From Alkalibacterium sp. (lineage in GTDB: Bacteria > Bacillota > Bacilli > Lactobacillales > Carnobacteriaceae_A), in assembly GCA_007692455.1 (NCBI GenBank), contig RECC01000057.1, positions 1 to 45,797 of the forward strand: a stretch of 45,797 nt of DNA, given 5' to 3'. The translations under genes were made by a program, and so were the position numbers. The notes beneath the pieces were generated by a model. The model was not told where the DNA came from and searched no databases. It saw only the letters and a list, made by a program, of their open reading frames with translations. Below, piece by piece: positions 30,324-38,717 of the stretch. Each line of letters begins with the position of its first letter. Within the stretch, counting starts at the first letter, position 1.

Positions 30324-31733
30324 ATGAAAAATATGAAATCAGAAGAACTAGGAAAAATGCCCATGAATAAACTGGTGCTGACTCTTTCAGTGCCCATGAT
30401 GATTTCAATGTTCATTCAGTCACTTTACAATGTCGTCGACAGCATGTTTGTCGCTCAAATAAGTGAAGAAGCCTTAGCAGCACTTTCATTAGTCTTTCCG
30501 ATTCAGATGCTGATGGTTGCCATTGGTATAGGAACGGGAGTCGGCATGAATGCCGAACTGTCCAAGCGGCTAGGTGAGGGAAACAGAAAGCTGGCAAGTG
30601 CGGCAGCCAATAACGGAGTTTTTCTAACATTAATGCACTATGGTTTGTTTCTATTATTCGGTATGTTTTTAGTTCGTCCCTTTTTTGAAATGCAGACAGA
30701 TAATCCTGAGATTATCCGTTATGGGATGGAATACACAGTTCTCATCACGACCCTTTCGATAGGGAAGCTAATGCAGTTCACATATGAACGCATTCTTCAG
30801 TCTACTGGACGCACATTTTATACCATGATTACACAAGGTACAGGAGCCATCTTAAATATAATTCTGGATCCGATTCTTATTTTTGGCTTGTTAGGTGCAC
30901 CGGCATTAGGCGTAAGAGGAGCCGCCATAGCTACTATTATAGCGCAGGGGACGTCAGCTACGTTGGCTATTATCATTAATTCAAAAGTCAATAATGATAT
31001 CGATATGCAGTACCGCGGCTTCCGCCCGGACTGGGCAGTTATCAAACGGATTTACTCTGTTGGCGTGCCTTCAATGGTTATGACATCCATTACTTCTTTA
31101 GTTACTTTGCTGTTCAATAATATTCTTTTGCAGTTCACGTCAACAGCTACAGCTGTTTATGGCGTTTACATTCGTCTTCAAGGCTTTATCTTTATGCCTG
31201 TTTTTGGACTGAATAATGGCATGATTCCGATTGTATCCTATAACCTGGGGGCTAGAAATAAAGAAAGAATGACTTTGGCTATCAAAATCTGTCTGGCCTA
31301 TGGCGTAGGTATCATGCTGACCGGAACGGTGCTTTTCCAATTATTCCCAGAACAGCTTCTGTATTTATTTAATGCATCAGATGAAATGATGAATCTTGGA
31401 GTAGCAGCTCTGCGCACCATCAGCTTAAGTTTTGCCTTTGCAGGAGTAAGCATTATGCTGGGAACTGTCTTTCAGTCAGTCGGTAATCCGATGCTGGGTT
31501 TATGGGTACAAGTCATTCGCCAGCTGGTCGTTCTTGTTCCGGCAGCGTATGCTCTCTCGTTTACAGGAGATGTCAACATGGTTTGGTGGTCTAAGCTGAT
31601 ATCCGAAACCGTTGCGGTTATCTTCGCCTTGTTTGCCATGCGATATGTGTATGCGAAAAAAATCCAGCCTTTATCTGGGGCTGACACTGAGTTGTCTTCA
31701 AGAAAAATTGCGAAAGAAGGCTTCAGTAAATAA
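30324..31733 (+). CDS. MATE-family multidrug efflux transporter
   Basis: A 469-aa protein with about twelve membrane helices in two pseudo-symmetric halves, characteristic of MATE transporters (N-terminal LTLSVPMMISMFIQSLYNVVDSMFVAQ, then GVGMNAELSKRLGEG). It probably exports cationic drugs or metabolites using Na+ or H+. ATG 30324 follows GAGGAG; the in-frame ATG at 30303 has none. Substrate cannot be inferred. Confidence 0.9.
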   Translation: MKNMKSEELGKMPMNKLVLTLSVPMMISMFIQSLYNVVDSMFVAQISEEALAALSLVFPIQMLMVAIGIGTGVGMNAELSKRLGEGNRKLASAAANNGVFLTLMHYGLFLLFGMFLVRPFFEMQTDNPEIIRYGMEYTVLITTLSIGKLMQFTYERILQSTGRTFYTMITQGTGAILNIILDPILIFGLLGAPALGVRGAAIATIIAQGTSATLAIIINSKVNNDIDMQYRGFRPDWAVIKRIYSVGVPSMVMTSITSLVTLLFNNILLQFTSTATAVYGVYIRLQGFIFMPVFGLNNGMIPIVSYNLGARNKERMTLAIKICLAYGVGIMLTGTVLFQLFPEQLLYLFNASDEMMNLGVAALRTISLSFAFAGVSIMLGTVFQSVGNPMLGLWVQVIRQLVVLVPAAYALSFTGDVNMVWWSKLISETVAVIFALFAMRYVYAKKIQPLSGADTELSSRKIAKEGFSK

Positions 31734-31753
31734 AATCATCAAGGTTAGTCTTC

Positions 31754-31787
31754 AGCTCATCCTCTTCATCAGAGGGTGGGCTTTTTT
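31754..31787 (+). terminator. Terminator of the MATE gene
   Basis: AGCTCATCCTC / GAGGGTGGGCT, 11 pairs including two G-U, then TTTTTT. Confidence 0.88.
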
Positions 31788-31908
31788 ATGCTTAAAATCA
31801 GACAAGAGAAAGAGAAGTTTTAAAAACAGGAGGTGCTAATCAGTTGCCTTATAAATAAGTTCAAATAAGTTGACAGCAATTTGAAATTTAAAAAATTATG
31901 TATTCGGT

Positions 31909-31938
31909 TACAATAGAATTATAAAGAAAACGCTTACT
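31909..31938 (+). promoter_or_regulatory. Promoter -10 and catabolite response element of the PTS operon
   Basis: TACAAT (31909-31914) with AGAAAACGCTTACT (31925-31938) right behind it. The latter differs from the cre consensus (TGNAANCGNTNNCA style) only at its edges, so CcpA would block transcription when a preferred sugar is present. A TTGACA at 31870-31875 is too far for this -10 (33 bp); it may belong to another start with a poor -10. Confidence 0.6.
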
Positions 31939-31954
31939 AGAAAGGCGGATGGAA

Positions 31955-32392
31955 ATGTTAAGTTCTTATTTGAAATCAAAAACACAATTTGTTGAGGGAG
32001 TTGGAAGTTGGGAAGAGTCGATTGAATTGGCCTCCCAACCTTTAATTGAAAAAGATTATATTACAAGCAGCTATATCGATGAGATGATTGAAAATGTGAA
32101 AGTCAACGGCTCTTATATTGTTATCGTACCAGAGATAGCTATGCCACATGCATCGACAGATAAAGGGGTGTTGCGAACTGGAATGTCTTTTCTAAAATTG
32201 AATGAATCGGTCACGTTTCCTGGCGAACAGGAAGTGAAACTATTTTTTGTCTTGGCTGCGAATGATAGCACGACGCACTTGGAACTGCTCTCAGATCTTT
32301 CTTCTATTCTCATTGAAGAAGATTTCAGGGATAAGCTTAAAAGTGTGAATTCTGAAGAGGAACTTATCAGTTTACTGGAGTTGGTTGAATAA
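31955..32392 (+). CDS. PTS EIIA component, fructose/mannitol type
   Basis: A 145-aa EIIA of the mannitol/fructose superfamily with the phosphorylatable histidine H65 in IAMPHAS. It accepts phosphate from HPr and passes it to the EIIB domain of the next-but-one gene. ATG 31955 has AAAGGCGG 7 nt upstream; ATG 31949 is too close to it. First gene of the operon; it resembles E. coli CmtB in role. It is also similar to the C-terminal EIIA domain of the regulator downstream. Confidence 0.88.
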   Translation: MLSSYLKSKTQFVEGVGSWEESIELASQPLIEKDYITSSYIDEMIENVKVNGSYIVIVPEIAMPHASTDKGVLRTGMSFLKLNESVTFPGEQEVKLFFVLAANDSTTHLELLSDLSSILIEEDFRDKLKSVNSEEELISLLELVE

Positions 32393-32393
32393 T

Positions 32394-33128
32394 ATGGAAA
32401 CGATGCTGAACATCAACGGTTTCATGACAAAAGTCAGTTATTCGGAAAAGGAAATTCAAACACTTTTCTATCCCATCTTAAATGAATTGATAAAGAGACG
32501 AAAAGAAAAAAACGGTAGGTTGATTGTTTATTTGGCAGCACCACCTGGAACTGGTAAAACAACTTTGAGTCTATTTTTGAAAAAACTTTTCGATCAATTA
32601 GAAACACCCTATTCTTTTCAGGCTCTGTCAATTGATGGATTTCATTATGACAGAGACTATTTAACCTCACATTATATCACAAGAAACGGTACGGAAATCT
32701 TATTAAATAATGTGAAGGGCTCTCCAGAATCTTTCAATCTTGAAGCGCTGACAGATACCTTGAAAGACTTAAGAGACAAGCCAGTAAATTGGCCGATTTA
32801 TGACCGCATTATACACGATGTGAGTGAAGAGACAATTACAGCTGATGCGGACATTGTGCTTATAGAAGGGAACTGGTTGCTGCTGAATGAAGAAAAGTGG
32901 AACGAATTGGAAGACTATTGTGATATCAGCCTTTTTATAGAAGCAGACCAAGAAGTACTCAAGCAAAGGTTAATAAACAGAAAAATAAGAGGAGGTCTGA
33001 GTCCTGAAGAAGCAGAGATTTTTTACCGGGAAAGTGATGGGAAAAATGTTGAAAGAGTTTTAAGAAATCATTTTAATACAGATATTGTACTAAAGCTGAC
33101 ATCAAAAGAAGAACTAGTGAAAGGATGA
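32394..33128 (+). CDS. P-loop sugar/nucleoside kinase (YggC-like)
   Basis: A 244-aa kinase of the uridine kinase/phosphoribulokinase fold with Walker A APPGTGKTT (49-57), a likely catalytic DGFHYD acid segment, and a VLIEGNWLLL Walker B-type strand. From memory this matches YggC-type kinases that sit in E. coli beside CmtA/CmtB. In the operon it could phosphorylate the PTS product a second time; the substrate is unknown. ATG 32394 lies 1 nt after the EIIA stop, so translation is probably coupled; an in-frame TTG at 32385 is possible. Confidence 0.75.
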   Translation: METMLNINGFMTKVSYSEKEIQTLFYPILNELIKRRKEKNGRLIVYLAAPPGTGKTTLSLFLKKLFDQLETPYSFQALSIDGFHYDRDYLTSHYITRNGTEILLNNVKGSPESFNLEALTDTLKDLRDKPVNWPIYDRIIHDVSEETITADADIVLIEGNWLLLNEEKWNELEDYCDISLFIEADQEVLKQRLINRKIRGGLSPEEAEIFYRESDGKNVERVLRNHFNTDIVLKLTSKEELVKG

Positions 33129-33133
33129 TAAAC

Positions 33134-34588
33134 ATGCAAAGTGTACAAAGCGGAAAGCCAAAATCCTCTAACAGGGCTAAAGTTCAAGCGTTCGGAGGAT
33201 TTTTGACAAATATGGTTCTGCCGAACATAGGGGCATTCATTGCCTGGGGGATTTTAACGGCACTATTCATTCCTACCGGATGGATTCCTAATGAAAACCT
33301 GGAAACCATTGTCGGCCCGGCAATTACATTTTTACTGCCGCTTCTACTGGCACATACGGGTGGTAAAATGGTCGGTGGCCAGCGTGGAGCAGTTATGGGA
33401 ACCATCGGTGCAATTGGCCTGATTGTTGGATCTGAAATACCAATGTTCTTAGGCGCTATGGTTATCGGACCCTTCGGTGGCTGGTTAATTAAGAAATTTG
33501 ACAAGCTGATTGAAGACAAGATTCCAGCTGGCTTTGAGATGGTGGTAAACAACTTTTCAATTGGCATACTCGGCTTTCTGTTGATGCTGTTTTCTTTCCT
33601 GGTCATCGGACCGATAATCGTCGTGGCCAATAACTTTGTAACAGTGGCAATCGAAGCGCTAGTGGCGACAGGATTCCTTCCACTTCTGTCACTAATCAAT
33701 GAGCCGGCAAAAGTACTGTTCTTAAATAATGTTATTGACCAAGGTATTTACTACCCGTTAGGCCTTCAGGAAACACTGCAGGTCGGTCAATCCATTTACT
33801 TTACAGTTGCATCTAACCCTGGCCCTGGACTTGGACTTCTGCTGGCCTTTACTTTCTTTGGAAAGAGAACAGCCAGACGAACAGCACCTGGTGCTATAAT
33901 CATTCACTTCCTTGGGGGCATTCATGAACTGTACTTCCCGTTTGTTTTAATGAAACCTATTACTATTCTTGGAATGATAGCTGGAGGTATGTCCGGAATT
34001 ATGACTTTCCAGCTGTTCGGAGTAGGTCTGGTTGCAGGCCCTAGTCCGGGATCCATTTTTGCCTACCTGGCTCTTACACCTAGAGGGAATTTCTTGGGAA
34101 TTATCGCAGGCGTAACTGTAGCGACAATTGTTTCGTTCCTCGTGACTTCAGTTATCTTGAAAGCAGACAGAACAACAGAGGACGTATTTGAAGAGTCATT
34201 TGAAAAATCCAAGAGTATGAAGAGTGAAGGAAAAGCAGCATTTGCATCAGCAGGTACAGCAGTTTCAGAGACTCCTTCAGAAACTCCAGCACTATCAGCG
34301 AAACAAGTAAACAAAATCTCATTTGCCTGTGACGCGGGCTTAGGAAGCAGTGCACTTGGAGCAACGACGTTCAAGAAACGACTGCAAAAAGCAAATATTG
34401 ATCACATTGAAGTGAAAAATTACCGTATTGAAGATGTTCCAAAAGATGCTGATATCATAGTCGTTCATAAGAATCTGAGTGAACGTGCTCGCAGAACGCA
34501 TCCCGATACAGAAATTGTCACAATTGACAACTATATTGACGACGACAATCTTAAAAAACTACTTACTACTTTAGAAGAGGATGAATAA
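33134..34588 (+). CDS. PTS EIICB permease, mannitol type (CmtA-like)
   Basis: A 484-aa sugar permease with about eight membrane helices (20-345), the conserved mannitol-EIIC motif GGIHELYFPF (261-270), a serine- and glutamate-rich linker (about 350-390), and a C-terminal EIIB domain with the phosphocysteine C399 in SFACDAGLGSSALGA. It phosphorylates its hexitol-like substrate during uptake. No fused EIIA is present; that function is the separate first gene. ATG 33134 follows AAAGGATG by 7 nt. The exact sugar is not readable from sequence. Confidence 0.88.
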   Translation: MQSVQSGKPKSSNRAKVQAFGGFLTNMVLPNIGAFIAWGILTALFIPTGWIPNENLETIVGPAITFLLPLLLAHTGGKMVGGQRGAVMGTIGAIGLIVGSEIPMFLGAMVIGPFGGWLIKKFDKLIEDKIPAGFEMVVNNFSIGILGFLLMLFSFLVIGPIIVVANNFVTVAIEALVATGFLPLLSLINEPAKVLFLNNVIDQGIYYPLGLQETLQVGQSIYFTVASNPGPGLGLLLAFTFFGKRTARRTAPGAIIIHFLGGIHELYFPFVLMKPITILGMIAGGMSGIMTFQLFGVGLVAGPSPGSIFAYLALTPRGNFLGIIAGVTVATIVSFLVTSVILKADRTTEDVFEESFEKSKSMKSEGKAAFASAGTAVSETPSETPALSAKQVNKISFACDAGLGSSALGATTFKKRLQKANIDHIEVKNYRIEDVPKDADIIVVHKNLSERARRTHPDTEIVTIDNYIDDDNLKKLLTTLEEDE

Positions 34589-34589
34589 G

Positions 34590-35846
34590 ATGCAAACTAG
34601 AGCGGTAGCGTTATATGGAAAAGAAGATTTGCGGTTAAGAGAATTTGAATTGCCAGAAATTGGCGAGGAAGAATTACTTGTTGAGGTGGTCAGTGATACT
34701 GCCTGCCTATCCACCTTAAAAGCGACATTGCTGGCTGAAGATCATAAGAGAGTGCCTGAGAATATCAAGGATCATCCGATTATCATTGGGCACGAGTTCA
34801 GCGGTTATATCCGTAAAGTAGGCGATAAAATTAAGGATAACTTCAATGAAGGTGATAAATTCGTTCTGCAGCCGGCCATGGGGCTTGATAACGGTTACTC
34901 TGCAGGATACAGCTATGAGTTCTTCGGTGGGGATGCGACTTATACCATCATTCCGAAGGTTGCCATCGATTTGGGTTGTGTGCTGCCATATAAGAAAGAA
35001 TACTTTGCCAATGCCTCTCTGGCTGAACCGATGTCCTGCATCATTGGGGCTTTCAATGCGAATTTCCACACTAAACCTTATGTCTACTCGCACGATATGG
35101 GTGTCAAAGAAGGGGGGCAGGTGGCACTGCTTGGATGCGGTGGACCTATGGGCGTGGGTGCCCTTGACTACGCGATCAATGGTGGATTAGGTTTAAAGAA
35201 AGTAGTTGCCACTGAAGTGAGTCAAGAAAGACTGGATAGACTGAAAAAACTATTCCCACCTGAAGAAGCCAAAGAAAAAGGGGTGGAGCTAGTCTTTGTC
35301 AATGCCAATGATGTTGATGATCAGACTAAGCATTTGATGGACTTGTCTGATGGAAAAGGCTACGATGATATCTTTGTCTTTGCAGCAGTAGAGGCTCTGC
35401 TCCTTTTAGCAGATGCAATCGCAGGGAATGACGGCTGCATCAACTTTTTTGCCGGACCAACAGACAAGAACTTTTCAGTTCCGGTCAACATGTATAACAT
35501 TCATTACAATTCAGTGCATTATGTAGGAACGTCTGGTGGTTCAACGGATGATATGAGACAGTCACTGCAGCTGACTGAAGAAGGCAAAATCAACCCGTCA
35601 AAAATGATTACGCATATCGGCGGACTTGAATCTGTTCCAGATATGATTCTGGATATGAAGCATGCAACATCAGGAAAGAATGCCATTTATCCTCACATTT
35701 CTCTGGAGCTTACTTCTTTAGAAGAGTTTGAAGAAAAAGGCAGAGACAATCCGGTCTTCAAGGAAATTCACCAATTAATTGAAAAACATGATGGAATTTG
35801 GAACGAAGAAGCAGAAAGATACCTGCTGGAAAATCTTAAGAAATAA
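34590..35846 (+). CDS. Zinc-dependent sugar-phosphate dehydrogenase (YggP/SorE-like)
   Basis: A 418-aa medium-chain dehydrogenase with likely zinc ligands C39, H68 and E69 in IIGHEFSG and E146, plus the Rossmann loop LLGCGGPMGVGA (about 184-195). The stretch around QPAMGLDNGYSAGYSYEFFGG recalls E. coli YggP more than L-sorbose-1-phosphate reductase SorE, its other relative. It probably oxidises or reduces the phosphorylated sugar imported by the PTS. AGAGGATG precedes ATG 34590; the in-frame ATG at 34581 overlaps that site. Confidence 0.8.
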   Translation: MQTRAVALYGKEDLRLREFELPEIGEEELLVEVVSDTACLSTLKATLLAEDHKRVPENIKDHPIIIGHEFSGYIRKVGDKIKDNFNEGDKFVLQPAMGLDNGYSAGYSYEFFGGDATYTIIPKVAIDLGCVLPYKKEYFANASLAEPMSCIIGAFNANFHTKPYVYSHDMGVKEGGQVALLGCGGPMGVGALDYAINGGLGLKKVVATEVSQERLDRLKKLFPPEEAKEKGVELVFVNANDVDDQTKHLMDLSDGKGYDDIFVFAAVEALLLLADAIAGNDGCINFFAGPTDKNFSVPVNMYNIHYNSVHYVGTSGGSTDDMRQSLQLTEEGKINPSKMITHIGGLESVPDMILDMKHATSGKNAIYPHISLELTSLEEFEEKGRDNPVFKEIHQLIEKHDGIWNEEAERYLLENLKK

Positions 35847-35889
35847 AAGTGAAGTCAGATTCAAACTAATATGATAAAATGTATATAAA

Positions 35890-35942
35890 ATAACAGGCTT
35901 TATTATAAGTCGATTTAAAGGCTGTTATATCTATTTTTTTTA
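35890..35942 (+). terminator. Hairpin with T-run between dehydrogenase and regulator genes
   Basis: ATAACAG-g-CTTTA (35890-35902) pairs with TAAAG-g-CTGTTAT (35916-35928); T-rich tail to 35942. The T-run starts 4 nt after the stem and ends 3 nt before the ribosome site of the regulator, so it likely lowers, rather than abolishes, regulator expression from the operon. Confidence 0.6.
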
Positions 35943-35959
35943 AGAAAGGAGGAACTATT

Positions 35960-38002
35960 TTGCTGACTTTAAGAGAAGTGATGATTATGAATACAATTCT
36001 GAATGATGCGTCGGTCACAATAGAAAGTCTAGCAGAAAAGTTCAATTTGAGTAAACGAACCATTCGATATGATCTGGAAAATATCGAAGGCACTCTTTTC
36101 GAGCAAAAGGTTCTTCCTTCTTATATCAATGTAATGAAAGATTTGAACGAATCAAACCGACTGACTATTAAAGCTTTTTTAAAGAGTTTAAATTTGTCTT
36201 CAGTTAATTTATCTGCAGATGAACGGTATCTAATCGTGAAATACACACTCATTCTGCTGGGAAAGCTCAATATTACAAAACTGAGCAAGGAATTGCACGT
36301 TAGTCGAATGACAGTGAAAAATGATTATGATACAGTTTTGAAAGAGTTAAGACTGCTGGGTTTAGGCACCAAGCTTAATTATAAAGACGGGTTTAAGCTT
36401 ATAGGAGAGGAAGAAATCATTCGTGGTCTTCAATTGGAAATTCTCAATGACATTTCCAAGAGCCACTATTACAACGAACTGCTTTATTCCGATCTGAAGA
36501 GAAAAGTCTTTAAGGACTTTGATTTTGAGGGAATTGATTCATGTCTGTATGCACTGCAGAGAGAACTGGGGAATATCTTCTCGGACCAATCCTACACGAA
36601 CCTGAAAAATTTTATATCTATAGCACTGTTGAGAAATCGAGCAGGAAACACGTTACCAGAGGCAGAGAGACTCCTTTCTGAAACAGATGGTCATTATGAA
36701 TTGCTGACAGAAGTGAACACCGTAATAAAGAAGTATTACGCTAGCGAATTGAACTCAGCAGAATTGAATGAACTCCGCAGGCACATACTGAAAAGCAAGT
36801 ACATCAAAGCCTCAGATTATGCAAATGATTATTCAATTGAAATTGATCAGTTCGTTTTTAAACTAATATTCACATTCAGTCAGCACTATGGAGTGGATTT
36901 GTCAAAAGACGGTGAACTGTTTGAAGGATTAATAACTCATTTAAGGCCGCTGATACTTAATCAGCACACTTTGGGCTATGAACAGGATATAATGGAAGAA
37001 ATAAAATCAGAATTCAGTAATGTGTATGAGAATGTAGAAGGTTCTCTGGACATGCTTGATATCCCTTTTGCTGAAGAAATTATCAGGCATGAAGTGCCTT
37101 TCATAACTGTTCATTTTGCAGCAGCGCTTCAGAGAAATTCTCTGGAGACACAGATAAATAAAAGAATTTTAATCGTCTGTAGTCAGGGAATTGGTGTATC
37201 TAAGCTGCTGGAACAGAGGCTGACCAATTATTTTAATGCAGAAGTGATAGACGTGATTCCGTTCCACTATTTAGAACATTACCCTCGCATACAATCTGTT
37301 GATCTAATAGTGACAACCATAGGGATTGAAAAACCACCTATGGAATTGCCTGCCGTTAAAGTAAATGCAGTCCTGACCAGTCAGGACTTAAATAATCTTG
37401 AAAAAGAAGGTATCATCAGACGCAACAGGAAAATAGAGCTCTCCAAGTTGGTTGACCTCATTTCACCTAATCTAAAGACTTCTATAAATGATGAACTGGT
37501 TGAAGCATTGAAAAGTCACTTTGGTAGTTTTATAGTGGATGATCTATCCGGTAGCAAGCAAAATGACTCAAGACAGATTAAAAAAGAGTTTATACAGGTA
37601 GTGGAATCAGTTTCAAATTGGGAGGAAGCGATTCGAATAGCCCTGACTCCTTTAGAGGCAGACAATTACATTACTGAAAAGTATTGCAGTGAAGTGACGG
37701 AGGCGTTTAGAAAAAACGGAACCTATATGTTTATCGGGGAGGGCATAGCCTTACCACACGCTCGTTCCAATCATGTGATGCAAACAGGATTTAGTGTATT
37801 GCAACTGAAAAAACCTGTTAAGTATACGGATGAGTTATCAATTAAGCTGCTCATCTGTTTTTCGTCTGAGGACAATATGAATCATTTGGAAACATTAATC
37901 AGTTTAGTCGATCACATTAAGTCAGCATCATTTACAGAATCGCTTAAGACAGTCAATACAGCGGATGAACTGGCGGACCAATTGCTGTCAATGGAACTGT
38001 AG
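35960..38002 (+). CDS. PTS-controlled transcription activator (MtlR/BglG-type, HTH-PRD-EIIB-EIIA)
   Basis: A 680-aa regulator. Domains in order: HTH (about 20-40), second HTH (about 105-125), two PRDs (about 175-290 and 292-400), an EIIB-like domain with C407 (IVCSQGIG) and a C-terminal EIIA domain with H600 (IALPHARS). PRD2 has the expected histidines H327 (HLRP) and H385 (VHFAAAL); PRD1 shows no obvious one. This is the architecture of MtlR/ManR activators, whose activity depends on phosphorylation by the PTS. The start is TTG 35960 behind a perfect AAAGGAGG. It likely controls the upstream PTS operon. Confidence 0.87.
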   Translation: MLTLREVMIMNTILNDASVTIESLAEKFNLSKRTIRYDLENIEGTLFEQKVLPSYINVMKDLNESNRLTIKAFLKSLNLSSVNLSADERYLIVKYTLILLGKLNITKLSKELHVSRMTVKNDYDTVLKELRLLGLGTKLNYKDGFKLIGEEEIIRGLQLEILNDISKSHYYNELLYSDLKRKVFKDFDFEGIDSCLYALQRELGNIFSDQSYTNLKNFISIALLRNRAGNTLPEAERLLSETDGHYELLTEVNTVIKKYYASELNSAELNELRRHILKSKYIKASDYANDYSIEIDQFVFKLIFTFSQHYGVDLSKDGELFEGLITHLRPLILNQHTLGYEQDIMEEIKSEFSNVYENVEGSLDMLDIPFAEEIIRHEVPFITVHFAAALQRNSLETQINKRILIVCSQGIGVSKLLEQRLTNYFNAEVIDVIPFHYLEHYPRIQSVDLIVTTIGIEKPPMELPAVKVNAVLTSQDLNNLEKEGIIRRNRKIELSKLVDLISPNLKTSINDELVEALKSHFGSFIVDDLSGSKQNDSRQIKKEFIQVVESVSNWEEAIRIALTPLEADNYITEKYCSEVTEAFRKNGTYMFIGEGIALPHARSNHVMQTGFSVLQLKKPVKYTDELSIKLLICFSSEDNMNHLETLISLVDHIKSASFTESLKTVNTADELADQLLSMEL

Positions 38003-38086
38003 CCAGCTATAAAAAGTTTTCAGCAGTGTAATGTGAACTATTACCGGTAAACTGAAGGAATATCAAATGGGGATGTGGAGGAGATT

Positions 38087-38578
38087 ATGGATAGTTTGAA
38101 GATAAATTTTAATCAGCTTGACAGTATTATCAGCAATGTCATACGCAGAGAAATAGATTGTTTGACGGATGAACTGTACAAAGCAAGTCAGATTTACTAC
38201 ATCGCAGACAGCCAATTAAGCAGCGATATTGCACCACTGCTCACGAGCTTAACCAGCAGAGATGTAAAGGAAATGAAGAATCCAGAAGATATAACAGATG
38301 CAAGCTCAGTACTAATCTGCTTCAGTTTTGGTGAAATGGATGAAAAAAGGATTGAACAGATAAGAGCATTTAATAAGAAGGGTCGAACAGTCTTGATTAC
38401 TTCTGATTATGACAAAAGTGAACTTCTTCAGTGCCGGGAAACGATTGGAGTACACATTCCGACGGGGATAGAATCGGCCTTACAAAAAAAAGTGCTAATC
38501 AGGCAGGCACTGCATCTGATTCTGGATGACATAAATTTAAAAATTCAAAGCAAAGAAGCAAGCAAGCCTGTCATCTGA
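38087..38578 (+). CDS. Small SIS-like protein (DUF2529-like)
   Basis: A 163-aa protein with an N-terminal helical segment, then alternating strands and helices. The pattern SSVLICFSFGEMDEK followed by FNKKGRTVLITSDYDKSE resembles SIS (sugar isomerase) domain proteins of the DUF2529 kind. The usual SIS serine loop is not clear, so activity is uncertain. GGAGGAG precedes ATG 38087. It follows the regulator by 84 nt. It could isomerise or sense the phosphosugar of this operon, but this is inference. Confidence 0.5.
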   Translation: MDSLKINFNQLDSIISNVIRREIDCLTDELYKASQIYYIADSQLSSDIAPLLTSLTSRDVKEMKNPEDITDASSVLICFSFGEMDEKRIEQIRAFNKKGRTVLITSDYDKSELLQCRETIGVHIPTGIESALQKKVLIRQALHLILDDINLKIQSKEASKPVI

Positions 38579-38637
38579 TTTTTAATGCTGTATAGTCTCG
38601 CAGCAACTGCAGACTGATTCTCTATGGCTATTACACT

Positions 38638-38679
38638 AAAAAAAAGCTTCTCCTAAAAAAACGGAGAAGCTTTTTTTTT
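38638..38679. terminator. Bidirectional terminator
   Basis: AAAAAAAAGCTTCTCC / GGAGAAGC then nine T, with an A-rich loop. It ends the PTS cluster on + and the persulfide dioxygenase gene on -. Confidence 0.92.
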
Positions 38680-38717
38680 AGTGTATGAAGCTGGTAATCG
38701 AGGATACGGTTATTTCA

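Noticed and set aside
31870-31875. TTGACA as the -35 of the PTS operon
   Set aside because: It is 33 bp from the good TACAAT, and at 17 bp downstream only AAATTA is found, so no proper pair can be made.
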